Shown here: positions 27,878 to 37,140 of the stretch, piece after piece
Layout of the letters: every line of letters begins with the position of its first letter
Position numbering within the stretch: the stretch's first letter is position 1
NCBI RefSeq assembly: GCF_029889885.1
Contig: NZ_JARANY010000026.1
Span: forward strand, 1-39,856
DNA from: Chromohalobacter sp. 296-RDG
GTDB lineage: Bacteria > Pseudomonadota > Gammaproteobacteria > Pseudomonadales > Halomonadaceae
Length of the DNA: 39,856 bases
Reading direction: 5' to 3'
Made by a program: the position numbers and the translations under genes
The notes under the pieces: model-generated
The model's database searches: none
What the model saw: the letters and a program-made list of their open reading frames with translations, nothing else
What the model was told of the DNA's origin: nothing

Positions 27878-29347
27878 CTACTGGCGGCGCCGCCAACGCA
27901 GCCCGGGGATGAGCAGCAACAAGGCCAGCAGCCACGTCGGCCAACTGCCGGTGCGCGTGAACAGGGTCAGCCCTTGCATGGGCTGAACCTCGCCGCTGAT
28001 GCTGGCGGTCTCGAAGCGCGGGGCGCGCTGAGTGACATGCCCCTGAGCGTCGATGATGGCGGTGACACCGTTGCTGGTCGCGCGCAGTACGTAGCGGCCA
28101 TTCTCGAGCGCGCGCAATTGGGCCATCTGCAAGTGCTGGAGCGGGCCAATGGAGTTCCCGAACCAGGTGTCGTTGGAGACGGTGAGCAGCACGTCGGCAT
28201 TGCGCGCACGTTGGGCGACCAGGTCGGCATAGATGATTTCGTAGCAGATCGCGCTGCCCAGGCGCATACCGGCGGCCTGGATCGGTGCCTGATCGGAGTC
28301 TCCAGCGGTGAAGCTCGACATGGGCAGATCGAAGAAGGCGATGATGCCGCGCAGCAAGCCCTCCAACGGTAAATACTCCCCGAACGGTACCAGGTGCTCC
28401 TTGCGATAGTTGCCTTGGCTGTTGCCCATCCCGATGACCGCATTGTAGTAATCGCCTTGGTCGTCGCGCTGAACGATACCGGTCAGCAGGGCGGTATCGG
28501 CGGGAAGCGTCGCTTGGACACGTTCGAGCACGGGGCGAGCCTGGGAGGCGAACATCGGCAGGGCGGTCTCCGGCCACACGATCAGGTCGGTGTCGTCGTC
28601 CTGGTCGCGCGTCAGTTCGGCATAGGTGTTAGCGGCCTGGCGTTGGCCCTCGGGACTCCATTTCGAGAGCTGGGGGAGGTTGCCTTGCAGCAGGGCGACT
28701 TGCTTGGGGTCGCCTTGCGGTGATGTCCACTGGGTGGGCATCACCAGCGGTAGGCACCACATCGCGACGAGCGGCACCAGCGCCCACAGGCGACGCTGCA
28801 ATAGCGCGACCAGCAAGGTGCCGCTGAGAGCGACGATCAACGACAGCAGGTAGACGCCACCGATGGGCGCCCACGGCGCCAGCGGCGATTCGACATGAGC
28901 ACTGCCGAGCAGCAGCCAGGGAAAGCCCGAGAACGCCCAGGTACGCAATGCCTCGCCGAGGACCCAGACGCCCGCGAAGGTGATCACGGACCATCGCGCG
29001 CTCGTGAAACGCCGATAGACACCGAACACCACGCCATAAAACAGCGCCAGGGTGACCACGAATAGCGCGGTGAGGAAGACCGCTAGCGGGATGCCGGTGT
29101 AGCCGTAGTCATGGATCGAGACATAGATCCACGACGTGCCTGTACCGAAGAGCCCCACGCCGTAGCTCCAGCCGCGCAATGCCGCCTGGCCGGGCGTCAG
29201 ATCGTGAAGACCGTAGAATACCAGGGCAACGGCGACGGGACCGAGCCACCACCATTCGAAGGGGGTGAAGGTAAGCGTGGTGAGCGCGCCGGCGAGCAGC
29301 GCGACGAGGTATCCCATCCAGGGGCGATAGGTGCGGTTAGACAGCAT
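27878..29347 (-). CDS. lnt: Apolipoprotein N-acyltransferase (489 aa)
   Basis: Lnt adds the third acyl chain to the N-terminal cysteine of lipoproteins at the periplasmic face of the inner membrane. About seven membrane segments (six before residue 205 and one at the end) surround a nitrilase-fold domain. The triad is E260 (VWPETALPMF), K316 (YRKEHLVPFGEYLP) and C368 (AICYEIIYADL). It is the last gene of the miaB-ybeZ-ybeY-corC-lnt run, an order conserved in gammaproteobacteria. Confidence 0.95.
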   Translation of the reverse strand: MLSNRTYRPWMGYLVALLAGALTTLTFTPFEWWWLGPVAVALVFYGLHDLTPGQAALRGWSYGVGLFGTGTSWIYVSIHDYGYTGIPLAVFLTALFVVTLALFYGVVFGVYRRFTSARWSVITFAGVWVLGEALRTWAFSGFPWLLLGSAHVESPLAPWAPIGGVYLLSLIVALSGTLLVALLQRRLWALVPLVAMWCLPLVMPTQWTSPQGDPKQVALLQGNLPQLSKWSPEGQRQAANTYAELTRDQDDDTDLIVWPETALPMFASQARPVLERVQATLPADTALLTGIVQRDDQGDYYNAVIGMGNSQGNYRKEHLVPFGEYLPLEGLLRGIIAFFDLPMSSFTAGDSDQAPIQAAGMRLGSAICYEIIYADLVAQRARNADVLLTVSNDTWFGNSIGPLQHLQMAQLRALENGRYVLRATSNGVTAIIDAQGHVTQRAPRFETASISGEVQPMQGLTLFTRTGSWPTWLLALLLLIPGLRWRRRQ

Positions 29348-29425
29348 GAGGCACTCCTTGTCGAAGGGGCCTCTTATAACAGAGCACGGCGCTGTGGGCC
29401 ATGCCGCACCCTCGCCGGCGTCGGT

Positions 29426-30319
29426 TTAATGCTTGTCGCCGTCCCCTGGGTCTTCGGCATCGTCTTCGGGGCAGGGCGCTACCTGCAAGAGGCGGATACG
29501 GCGGTTGTCGGCATTGAGTACGGTGAAGCGCCAGGTGCCCAGGTCGGCGTATTCGTTGCGTCGCGGCAGATGCCCGAAGCGCTGCATGACCAGACCGCCG
29601 ACGGTATCGAATTCCTCGTCGGGAAAGACCGTGTCGAAGCGTTCGTTGAAGTCCTCGATGGGCGTCAGGGCGCGAATCGCATAGGTGCCGTCGCCCAGGT
29701 CGCGAATATCGTCTTCTTCATCTATGTCGTGTTCGTCCTCGATGTCGCCGACGATCTGTTCGAGGATGTCTTCGATGGTCACGATGCCTGCGGTGCCACC
29801 GTATTCATCGACCACCACCGCCATATGGTTATGGGTGTCGCGAAATTCCTTGAGCAGGCTGTTGAGGCGTTTCGACTCGGGAATGAACATCGCCGGGCGC
29901 AGGATATCGCGTAGCTGGAAGCGTTGGCGCTCGGCGTCGCTGAGCTTGAGCAACGGCAGGAGATCCTTGACCAGTACGATGCCCAGTACCTCGTCGAGGT
30001 TCTCGTCGATGATCGGATAACGAGAGTGCGCGGTCTCGAGGATGATGGGTAGGCAGTCCTCGGGGCGCTGGTCGACATGCAGGGCGGTTACCTGGGAACG
30101 CGGGATCATCACCTCGCGCGTTTGTTGATCGCTGATCTGGAACGCGCCTTCGATGATGGTCAGCGCATCCTGGTCGAGGCGCAGTCGTGTGCCGGCCTCA
30201 CGCAGGAAGGTGAGCAATTCGTCTCGTGAACTCGGTTCATCGGAGTCGTTGGAAAAAGCGTTCAGCAGTTTATCCAGCCAGGATTTGCCACCCTGGCTGC
30301 TCGATCGGTCTTCGCTCAT
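29426..30319 (-). CDS. corC: CorC/YbeX CBS-domain protein (297 aa)
   Basis: The protein has a short polar N-terminus, two CBS domains (about residues 60-185, including REVMIPRSQVTAL and SRYPIIDENLDEVLG), and a C-terminal CorC_HlyC domain. E. coli CorC/YbeX is linked to Mg/Co efflux and to ribosome and heat-shock physiology. The ATG at 30319 gives the usual family N-terminus (MSEDRSS). A GTG at 30430 that overlaps the ybeY stop is in frame and would add 37 residues; I consider it less likely. Confidence 0.92.
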   Translation of the reverse strand: MSEDRSSSQGGKSWLDKLLNAFSNDSDEPSSRDELLTFLREAGTRLRLDQDALTIIEGAFQISDQQTREVMIPRSQVTALHVDQRPEDCLPIILETAHSRYPIIDENLDEVLGIVLVKDLLPLLKLSDAERQRFQLRDILRPAMFIPESKRLNSLLKEFRDTHNHMAVVVDEYGGTAGIVTIEDILEQIVGDIEDEHDIDEEDDIRDLGDGTYAIRALTPIEDFNERFDTVFPDEEFDTVGGLVMQRFGHLPRRNEYADLGTWRFTVLNADNRRIRLLQVAPCPEDDAEDPGDGDKH

Positions 30320-30426
30320 GCGATAGGTCTCTCGTTCCTCATGGACGATAACGCGGGGATGATAAAGGGCGTGCACGGCCATGGGCCGAGCATCGCGGGG
30401 CGTCGAGATGGGTGCCAGGCGGGGGG

Positions 30427-30888
30427 TCACTCGGCATAGGGATCACCGATCATGAAACCTGCCAGTAGCTCGCGCTCCAATGCTTCCATCTCTTCGGCTT
30501 CACGCTCATCTATATGATCGTAGCCGAGTAAATGCAAGGTGCCGTGGATCACCATATGAGTGTAGTGATGGGCCAGGCGCTTATCCTGTGCGGTGGCCTC
30601 TGAGACGACGACGTCGTGGCAGATCGCCAGGTCGCCAAGCAATGGCAAGGACATGCCGGGCGGCGCATCAAACGGGAAGGAAAGCACGTTGGTAGACTTG
30701 TCCTTGTCGCGATAGTCGCGATTGAGCGTCTGGCTTTCTTCAGGGGAGACGAAACGCACGGTCATTTCCGTACGCGCCTCATCGGGGTGGCGGGCGAAAA
30801 CGGCGCCCACCCAGGCCTCGAGATCGGCCTGGGTGGGAAGCGAGGTTGCCGTATCAATGGCGACCTGACGGTCGATGTCGGGGATCAT
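30427..30888 (-). CDS. ybeY: Endoribonuclease YbeY (153 aa)
   Basis: YbeY is a metal-dependent endoribonuclease needed for 16S rRNA 3' end maturation and ribosome quality control. The zinc-binding motif is H115-x3-H119-x5-H125 within HGTLHLLGYDH. The start overlaps the ybeZ stop by four bases, so it is translationally coupled to its usual partner. Confidence 0.96.
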   Translation of the reverse strand: MIPDIDRQVAIDTATSLPTQADLEAWVGAVFARHPDEARTEMTVRFVSPEESQTLNRDYRDKDKSTNVLSFPFDAPPGMSLPLLGDLAICHDVVVSEATAQDKRLAHHYTHMVIHGTLHLLGYDHIDEREAEEMEALERELLAGFMIGDPYAE

Positions 30889-31979
30889 GCGTTTGCCGGC
30901 TCATCGTTATCGCGGCGTGTGTCGTTTTTCTCGTGCTTGGCCTGTACAAGCCGTTCTTGGCGGGCGCGTTCCTGCTCTTCCTCGTCGCTCTCGAAGGCAT
31001 CGTAGGCTTCGATGATACGCTGGACGAGGGGGTGGCGGACCACGTCCTTGGCAGCGAAGTGCGTGACCCCGATCCCCGCGGTGTCCTTGAGCACATCGAG
31101 GACTTGGATCAGCCCCGATTGATTGCCGCGCGGCAGGTCGACCTGGGTGATGTCGCCGGTGATCACGGCCGTGGAGCCGAAGCCGATACGCGTCAGGAAC
31201 ATCTTCATCTGTTCGCGCGTGGTGTTCTGGCTCTCATCGAGAATGATGAAGGCATTGTTGAGCGTGCGCCCGCGCATGTAAGCCAGCGGTGCGATCTCGA
31301 TCACTTGTCGCTCGATCAGCTTGCCGACCTGCTCGAAGCCCAGCATCTCGTAGAGCGCGTCGTAGAGCGGGCGCAGGTAGGGGTCGATCTTCTGTGCCAG
31401 ATCGCCGGGGAGGAAGCCCAGGCGCTCGCCGGCTTCCACCGCCGGGCGCACCAGGAGGATGCGCCGTACTTGTTGCTGGTTGAGCGCCTCGACCGCCGCC
31501 GCGACCGCCAGATAGGTCTTACCGGTGCCCGCCGGGCCGACCCCGAAATTGATGTCGTGATCGTGAATGCTGGCGACGTAGGTCTGCTGGTTGTGACCGC
31601 GTGGCTTGATCAAGGTACGTGGCGTGCGGATGAGCACACCGCCCTCGTCGAGCGTTTCCTCATCTTCTTCCAGTGACTCGAGGTCGGATTCCTGCAGGAA
31701 AAGGTGCACGGTGTCCGGTGTCAGCTCATTGTCTTCCGTCTCACGGTAGAGATGTTCGACGACATTGGCGGCCGCCTTGACGTGCGGGCCAGGGCCTGCG
31801 AGCTGAAAGGTGTTGCCGCGATTTCGCAACGTCACGCCCAGACGCGACTCGACGAGCTTGAGGTGTTCGTCCTGCTGTCCGCATAGGCTTGCCAGACGCA
31901 TGGGGTCGTTGGGTTCGAGTGTCAGCGTGAGGATGCGATGTGCCTGCGAAGTGTTCTGGCTCAACTCGAGGAGGTCCAT
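30885..31979 (-). CDS. ybeZ: PhoH-like ATPase YbeZ (364 aa)
   Basis: This cytoplasmic PhoH-family NTPase partners with YbeY in RNA metabolism. An N-terminal KH-like segment (about 1-80) precedes the ATPase core with Walker A at 148-155 (GPAGTGKT) and a Walker B reading FIILDESQNTT. The acidic linker near residues 97-113 is typical of halophile versions. It is upstream of and coupled to ybeY. Confidence 0.95.
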   Translation of the reverse strand: MDLLELSQNTSQAHRILTLTLEPNDPMRLASLCGQQDEHLKLVESRLGVTLRNRGNTFQLAGPGPHVKAAANVVEHLYRETEDNELTPDTVHLFLQESDLESLEEDEETLDEGGVLIRTPRTLIKPRGHNQQTYVASIHDHDINFGVGPAGTGKTYLAVAAAVEALNQQQVRRILLVRPAVEAGERLGFLPGDLAQKIDPYLRPLYDALYEMLGFEQVGKLIERQVIEIAPLAYMRGRTLNNAFIILDESQNTTREQMKMFLTRIGFGSTAVITGDITQVDLPRGNQSGLIQVLDVLKDTAGIGVTHFAAKDVVRHPLVQRIIEAYDAFESDEEEQERARQERLVQAKHEKNDTRRDNDEPANA

Positions 31980-32006
31980 GGGTTGGAAGTGTGGATTCAG
32001 CTTAGC

Positions 32007-32026
32007 GCCCCGGACAATGCCGGGGC
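32007..32026 (-). repeat. Short GC hairpin between miaB and ybeZ
   Basis: GCCCCGG (32007-32013) and CCGGGGC (32020-32026) pair around a six-base loop. No T-run follows, so at most partial termination after miaB is expected. Confidence 0.4.
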
Positions 32027-32081
32027 AATGATCTTGCGCAAGGATTCGTCACTATAGCAGACAAAGACCGTTGGCAGCGCC

Positions 32082-33428
32082 TCAATAGCGTGCCGGAGAG
32101 GCCAGATCGCCACGCAGGGAGTTGGGTAGCGCCTCGGTGATCTCGACATCGACGAAGTAACCGATGAGCTCGGTCGGGTTGGGTGCGCGGAAGTTGACGA
32201 CCCGGTTGTTCTCGGTACGACCGGAGAGCTGGCCGGGATCCTTGGGTGAGAACCCGGTGACCAGGATGCGCTCGGTCTGGCCGACCATGCGCCGTGAAAT
32301 CTGCATGGTCTGCTGATTGAGACGTTCCTGCAGGATCGCCAGACGCTGCTTCTTGGTCGCTTCCGGCGTTTCGTCTTCCAGATTCGCGGCCGGGGTGCCC
32401 GGGCGCGGGGAATAGACGAAGCTGAACGAGGCGTCGTACCCGATGCGCTGGATCAGATCCATGGTGTTCATGAAGTCTTCTTCGGTCTCGCCGGGGAAGC
32501 CGATGATGAAATCCGAGGAGAAGCTGATGTCCGGGCGCAGCGCGCGAATGCGCTCCAGCTTGTCGACGTATTCTTCGACGGTATGACCGCGCTTCATGGC
32601 CGCCAGGACACGATCCGAACCGGCCTGCACGGGTAGGTGCAGGTGGCTGACCAGTTCCGGGATCTCGCCGTAGGCCTCGATCAGGCTGTCGGAGAACTCC
32701 ACCGGGTGCGAGGTCGTAAAGCGGATGCGGTCGATGCCTTCCACGGCGGCGACACAGCCGATCAGCTCGGCGAGGTCGATCTCATCGCCCAACTGGTTCT
32801 CGCCGCGATAGGCGTTGACGTTCTGACCCAGCAGGTTGATCTCGCGCACGCCTTGATCGGCGAGATGGATGACCTCCTCCATTACCGGCTCGAAGGGCCG
32901 CGAGACTTCTTCGCCACGAGTATAGGGCACCACGCAGAAGGTGCAGTACTTCGAACAGCCTTCCATGATCGAGACGAATGCGGTGGCACCGTCCGCCGTG
33001 GGCTTGGGAAGGTGGTCGAACTTTTCGATCTCGGGGAACGTGACATCGACCATCGAGATGGTCTCTGCCCCTTTGCTCGAGTCGACCATGGTCGGCAGCC
33101 GATGCATGGTCTGCGGCCCGAATACCATGTCCACGTGGGGAGCGCGCTTCTGAATGTTGCCGCCTTCCTGACTGGCCACGCAGCCCCCGACACCGATCAC
33201 GAGATCGGGATTGTCGGCCTTGAGCTTCTTCCAGCGCCCGAGCTGGTGGAAGACCTTCTCCTGAGCCTTCTCACGGATCGAACAGGTGTTGAGCAGGATG
33301 ACATCGGCCTCCCGCTCGTCGTCGGTCAGCTCGAGTGCATGCGATTCGCCGAGTAGATCCGCCATGCGTGCGGAGTCATACTCGTTCATCTGGCAGCCGT
33401 GGGTCTTGATGAAGAGTTTCTTCGCCAT
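32082..33428 (-). CDS. miaB: tRNA-2-methylthio-N6-isopentenyladenosine synthase (448 aa)
   Basis: MiaB adds a methylthio group to i6A37 in tRNA through two [4Fe-4S] clusters. The N-terminal UPF0004 cysteines are C12 ([11 protein letters not shown]), C49 (NTCSIRE) and C83 (GGCVASQ). The radical-SAM cluster motif is C158-x3-C162-x2-C165, followed by a C-terminal TRAM domain. ATG 33428 gives the typical family N-terminus; an in-frame ATG 33 bases upstream (33461) is possible. It is the first gene of the run ending in lnt. Confidence 0.96.
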   Translation of the reverse strand: MAKKLFIKTHGCQMNEYDSARMADLLGESHALELTDDEREADVILLNTCSIREKAQEKVFHQLGRWKKLKADNPDLVIGVGGCVASQEGGNIQKRAPHVDMVFGPQTMHRLPTMVDSSKGAETISMVDVTFPEIEKFDHLPKPTADGATAFVSIMEGCSKYCTFCVVPYTRGEEVSRPFEPVMEEVIHLADQGVREINLLGQNVNAYRGENQLGDEIDLAELIGCVAAVEGIDRIRFTTSHPVEFSDSLIEAYGEIPELVSHLHLPVQAGSDRVLAAMKRGHTVEEYVDKLERIRALRPDISFSSDFIIGFPGETEEDFMNTMDLIQRIGYDASFSFVYSPRPGTPAANLEDETPEATKKQRLAILQERLNQQTMQISRRMVGQTERILVTGFSPKDPGQLSGRTENNRVVNFRAPNPTELIGYFVDVEITEALPNSLRGDLASPARY

Positions 33429-33609
33429 ACCGATCCGGTCGGTGCGTCGAACGCCCGACATATGTCCGTGATTGGGAGTAAGTAAAAGCGTGGCCTTTAA
33501 GCATGGCCCAGCCGCTTGTCCAGGATAAGACGTAATATTATACGGATTGACGACACCGTGGGCCAGTCTTGCGCCTGTGTCGAATCGTCCGCGATGATAC
33601 CGAGGCTAT

Positions 33610-33625
33610 GATACGCTAGCGTATC
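33610..33625. promoter_or_regulatory. 16-bp perfect palindrome, candidate operator
   Basis: GATACGCTAGCGTATC is exactly self-complementary and lies about 180 bases upstream of the miaB start. The form suits a dimeric repressor site, such as a TetR-type regulator, but no known consensus is recognised. Confidence 0.4.
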
Positions 33626-33806
33626 TCGCGTGAAGTGCCTCGTGGAGGTACGCTGCGGACAGTCAAGATCGACTTCGGATTGCGAAATTGTCGTGTCCGA
33701 TGAGTCGGTTATCACGCGACGAAAAGTGGTCAAAAATTGCACGATTTGTCGCTATGACAGACATTGCGGTGGTCTCGCCGCCGTCAAGGTCAGGTTTTCC
33801 CAAGAC

Positions 33807-33827
33807 TTATCCACAGAATGTGTGGAT
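33807..33827. promoter_or_regulatory. DnaA-box-like dyad
   Basis: TTATCCACA (33807-33815) is identical to the high-affinity DnaA box, and ATCCACA-gaatg-TGTGGAT (33809-33827) places a second, inverted near-match next to it. It lies about 105 bases upstream of the SH3-domain gene. One pair is too little for an origin; DnaA-dependent regulation or titration is conceivable. Confidence 0.4.
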
Positions 33828-33931
33828 GGTCGCCTACCGAGTCGCGACAGGAGGTCTTCTCGGTTGGGCGATGCAATGCGTGGAGCAGTACGTGCTCGTG
33901 AGCCGTTTGTCATTCATGAAGAAGCCACGTT

Positions 33932-34549
33932 ATGTCTAGAATCAAACCTCTGATGCTGAGCTTGGTCCTCGGGGCCTGCGCTTTTAACGCTCATGCACAA
34001 GACGATGGGCAGTACTGGGTCTCGGACACGTTGCCGACCTACGTACGTAGCGGTCCCACCGAGGACTATCGTATCGTCGGTACGCTCGAGAGCGGCGATC
34101 CCGTGACGCTGCTTGGGCGTCAGGGCGACTATAGCCACGTCCGTGGTGACGATGGAGATGCCGTCTGGATTCCCAGCCGCTACCTGCAAGACTCGCCGAG
34201 TGCCAGCTCGCGCTTGCCCGAGTTGCAAACGCGTGTGGATGAGTTGACCTCGAAACTCGACGGTATCAATGAAGAGTGGGAACAGCGTGTCAATGATATG
34301 AAAGCCACGCTCAACGAGCGGGCGCAACGTATCGAAGATCTGGAAGCGCGCAATGACGAATTGAATACGGCGTACAGCGATGCCCAGGAAACCACGCGCG
34401 AGCTAAAGGCGCGACTCGATACGCAGGAACAGGATCTGTTGATGCGTTATTTCATCTACGGTGCCGCCGTGGCCGGAGCCGGTTTGCTGGTGGGGTTGAT
34501 CGTGCCGCACCTCCCGCGTCGGCGTAAGCGTCGCAGTGGCTGGTTTTGA
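33932..34549 (+). CDS. SH3-domain membrane protein, TIGR04211/YgiM-like (205 aa)
   Basis: The predicted order is signal peptide (about 1-22, cut after FNAHA), a bacterial SH3 domain (about 28-88, with LPTYVRSGPTEDYRIVGTL), a coiled coil (about 95-165), one membrane segment (about 172-193), and a short basic tail. This is the layout of the YgiM/TIGR04211 family, thought to sit in the inner membrane with the SH3 domain in the periplasm; its role is not firmly known. The ATG at 33932 begins the signal peptide. Confidence 0.88.
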   Translation: MSRIKPLMLSLVLGACAFNAHAQDDGQYWVSDTLPTYVRSGPTEDYRIVGTLESGDPVTLLGRQGDYSHVRGDDGDAVWIPSRYLQDSPSASSRLPELQTRVDELTSKLDGINEEWEQRVNDMKATLNERAQRIEDLEARNDELNTAYSDAQETTRELKARLDTQEQDLLMRYFIYGAAVAGAGLLVGLIVPHLPRRRKRRSGWF

Positions 34550-34612
34550 TGATGTGTCGCATGTCGCAGCCGTTTGAACGATGGAAGATAGAAAGAGAGG
34601 CATTAACGACGT

Positions 34613-35254
34613 ATGGCGACGGATGAGTGGCTGGAGCGCTGGGAAGAAGGCAGGATCGGGTTCCACCGGCCGACGCCGCATGACGCCTTGAAGCGCCACT
34701 GGCCATCACTCGGGGCGCAGCCCGGTGGCAAGGTGCTGGTGCCCCTGTGTGGCAAGAGCCTGGATATGCGCTGGCTGGCCGAGCAGGGGCATCCCGTGCT
34801 CGGTCTGGAACTCTCGTCGCTGGCCATCGAGCAGTTCATGGCCGAAAGCGAGGCGCCGATATCACGCTACACGCAAGATGCTTTCTCGTGCTGTCGTCAG
34901 GGTAGTATCGAACTCTGGTGTGGCGATTTCTTTCATTTCCATACCGCGCAGGCCGAGGAGTTGTCGGCATTCTATGATCGCGCGGCGCTGATCGCGTTGC
35001 CTGAGGCCACCCGGCAACGCTATGCCTTTCATTTGGCGCAATTATTGTTACCCGGTGCGCGGGGCTTGCTGATCAGCTTGATGGACATGCACTCGCCCGA
35101 AAGTGGCCCGCCGTATTCGGTGGCCGATGACGAAGTCGAGCGTTTGTTCGCGGCGAATTTCGAACTGACACACCTGGAAACGCGGCCACCGGATGACGTT
35201 GGCAAGCAGGAAAGCGTGTGGTCGCTGATACGGCGTGGGCCGCGACTGGCATGA
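34613..35254 (+). CDS. tpm: Thiopurine S-methyltransferase-like protein (213 aa)
   Basis: This is a SAM-dependent methyltransferase of the TPMT family, which in bacteria methylates thiopurines and also selenium and tellurium compounds. The N-terminus reads WLERWEEGRIGFH, a family signature, and the SAM site is VLVPLCGKSLDM with an acidic LGLELS strand end. The length is typical of bacterial TPMTs. It lies 63 bases after the SH3-domain gene in the same direction and converges on the lipoprotein gene. Confidence 0.9.
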   Translation: MATDEWLERWEEGRIGFHRPTPHDALKRHWPSLGAQPGGKVLVPLCGKSLDMRWLAEQGHPVLGLELSSLAIEQFMAESEAPISRYTQDAFSCCRQGSIELWCGDFFHFHTAQAEELSAFYDRAALIALPEATRQRYAFHLAQLLLPGARGLLISLMDMHSPESGPPYSVADDEVERLFAANFELTHLETRPPDDVGKQESVWSLIRRGPRLA

Positions 35255-35279
35255 CCGCCTGTCGCGGCTCTGGCGTGAG

Positions 35280-35897
35280 TCAGTTCTTGAGCTGGCGGGA
35301 AAGTTCGGGGTCGCTGAAGGCGCGCTGCAAGGCGTTGCTCAGCAGGTCGCTGACCATGCGGTTGTTGGCGTCCCAGTCGGGCTTGATGGCGAAGCTCTGT
35401 TTGCGCTTGGCTGTGTAGGTGCCGGTATAGGTGCCGCCATCGTTGGCGACCTGGGCACGCAGCACCGCCTGTAGCTGCGCGGCGTCGAGTAGCGGCGCAT
35501 CAGCCTCGCCGGGGGCGTAACTGAGATCGGCGAGCGTCAACGTTAACGTCGCGTTAGCGTTACTGTCCTCGGCGAGTGAAAAGCCCATGCGGTGCAAGGC
35601 CTGTTCCGCCTGCGTCTGTAGCTTGGGAATGACGTCATGCGCAGGAACGCGGATCGTCGATGTTGCTGCGGGTGAGCCAGAGCGCGTGCCCAGCACGTCG
35701 CTGCGGCGACCGTCCACGACGTCGAGAACGATTGCCTGCCCGTTCCCCGTGTGAGGAAGATCCGTCCCGATATCGGGTTTGACCTGAAGAATCTGGGGGC
35801 TCTGGGCGCAGCCGTTCATGAGCAGTGGCGCCATGAGTAGCGCGACGAGGGCGAACGCGGAACGTGTTCTGATGGGAATTAGCCGGCGCATGCGCAT
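35280..35897 (-). CDS. YajG-family lipoprotein (205 aa)
   Basis: The N-terminus is a lipoprotein signal with lipobox LMNGC and lipidated C30. The mature part resembles YajG: an early DVVDGRRSDVLGTRSG segment, the HDVIPKLQTQAEQAL helix, and a C-terminal region with VSDLLSNALQRAFSDPEL. The family is an uncharacterised envelope lipoprotein. The first ATG (35897) is favoured by an AGGA six bases upstream; a second ATG two codons later is possible. It is convergent with the TPMT gene, only 25 bases apart. Confidence 0.85.
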   Translation of the reverse strand: MRMRRLIPIRTRSAFALVALLMAPLLMNGCAQSPQILQVKPDIGTDLPHTGNGQAIVLDVVDGRRSDVLGTRSGSPAATSTIRVPAHDVIPKLQTQAEQALHRMGFSLAEDSNANATLTLTLADLSYAPGEADAPLLDAAQLQAVLRAQVANDGGTYTGTYTAKRKQSFAIKPDWDANNRMVSDLLSNALQRAFSDPELSRQLKN

Positions 35898-35958
35898 CGT
35901 GTGTCCTGAAATGAAAAGGAAAAAGTTAGTTACACCCTGGGGCGAGTATAGCGGCAGC

Positions 35959-37113
35959 TCAAGAGTGCGCGAAGCCCTTTTGGCGTGACCGAAGTACCCA
36001 CAGGCCGATCATCGGGCCAGGCAGCATCAGCCAAGCGACCCAAGGACCGAGCGCCGTCCAGGCGGGAAGCAGCCATGCCAGGGAAGCCGCCGAGATCGCA
36101 TATCCGATGGCATTTTGCAGGGTCAGGGCGCTGCCGACCAACGACGCCGGACAAGCGCGTGCCGATAGCGCCGAGAAATGCGGTGAGTCGATGACCGCGA
36201 GTAGGCTCCAAAGCGCCAGAAATAGTGCGGCCCAGAGCCCCGACATGCTACTTAGCCAAGGGTATAAGAGACAGCAGACGGCCGAGCCACTCAACCCCAA
36301 TTGAGCAATGCGACGACTGCCCCAGCGCAAACTCAGCCAGCCACCCAGCCAGCATCCCGGCCCACCGATGGCGATCAGCACGAAACTACCGAGCGCCAGT
36401 TGTGCGGTCGTCAGGGTCGGTAGTGCCGTGGCCAGTAGAAGAGGGATCAGCGCCCACAGCGTATAAAGCTCCCACATGTGTCCGAAGTAGGCGCTGGCGG
36501 CGTGTCGAAATTCTTCGATTCGGAACGCGCCGAGGCCCGCCCAGCGCGATGTCTTGCCGGCCATCTTGCGCAAGTGGGGCGCTTCGCCGAGACGCCAGAT
36601 CATGGTGCCCGCGATGAGCGCCAGCAGCGAGGCGCACCACAAGGCGCTGCGCCAACCTCCTTCCAGAGATAGCCCGGCCAGCAGATGCGGAGTCGCGGTT
36701 CCGATGACCAGCATGCCCACCAGCCACGCCAGCCCGAGCCCTGTACGTTGTGGTGCCCAGCCCACCATGAGTTTCATGCCCACCGGATAGATGCCGGCCA
36801 GTGCCATGCCGGTGACGAGGCGTAACGCCACGGCTGGCCACAGGCCACCGGCCCAGGGGAGCAGGCCATTGCTGAGGGCGCCGACCAGGCAACAGGTGGC
36901 GAAGAGGCGGCTGGCATCGCGTCGGTCGGCAATGCCGCTCAGGCCGATCATCAACGTGCCCAGAAGAAAGCCGACTTGGACGGCGCCGGTCAGCCAACCC
37001 AGATCATGGGCAGCGAGTGCCCATTCACGTTCCAGATCGCCGATCACCGCATTGGGAGTGAACCACAAGGCGGTACCGAACAGCTCGGCCAGGGCGATCC
37101 AGATGATGGGCAT
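35959..37113 (-). CDS. MFS transporter (384 aa)
   Basis: This inner-membrane major-facilitator protein has about 12 membrane segments, with an early ALWFTPNAVIGDLEREW segment and RLVTGMALAGIYPVGMKL in the first half. The substrate is unknown; the sequence resembles CynX/NarK-like facilitators only loosely. ATG 37113 is taken as the start as it begins the first membrane segment. An in-frame GTG at 37140 abuts the stop of the gamma-glutamyltransferase gene and would give nine more residues. Either way the two genes form a tight pair, so export or uptake of glutamyl compounds is a possible link. Confidence 0.82.
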   Translation of the reverse strand: MPIIWIALAELFGTALWFTPNAVIGDLEREWALAAHDLGWLTGAVQVGFLLGTLMIGLSGIADRRDASRLFATCCLVGALSNGLLPWAGGLWPAVALRLVTGMALAGIYPVGMKLMVGWAPQRTGLGLAWLVGMLVIGTATPHLLAGLSLEGGWRSALWCASLLALIAGTMIWRLGEAPHLRKMAGKTSRWAGLGAFRIEEFRHAASAYFGHMWELYTLWALIPLLLATALPTLTTAQLALGSFVLIAIGGPGCWLGGWLSLRWGSRRIAQLGLSGSAVCCLLYPWLSSMSGLWAALFLALWSLLAVIDSPHFSALSARACPASLVGSALTLQNAIGYAISAASLAWLLPAWTALGPWVAWLMLPGPMIGLWVLRSRQKGFAHS

Positions 37114-37140
37114 GACGGGACGCTCGACTTCATCCCGCAC

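Larger units (their letters stand above)
33429..33931. promoter_or_regulatory. Divergent intergenic region between miaB and the SH3-domain gene
   Basis: No convincing gene is seen; short open frames on both strands lack ribosome sites and protein-like composition. The region should hold the promoters of miaB (leftward) and the SH3-domain gene (rightward). It contains a 16-bp perfect palindrome and a DnaA-box-like dyad, listed separately. Both are unusual for such a housekeeping location. Confidence 0.4.

Noticed and set aside
33807-33827. Replication origin
   Set aside because: Only one consensus DnaA box and one inverted near-match are present, with no AT-rich unwinding element or dnaA/gidA-type neighbours.
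33688-33939. Possible small gene upstream of the SH3-domain gene
   Set aside because: No ribosome site, no recognisable domain, and it overlaps the DnaA-like dyad and likely promoter region.
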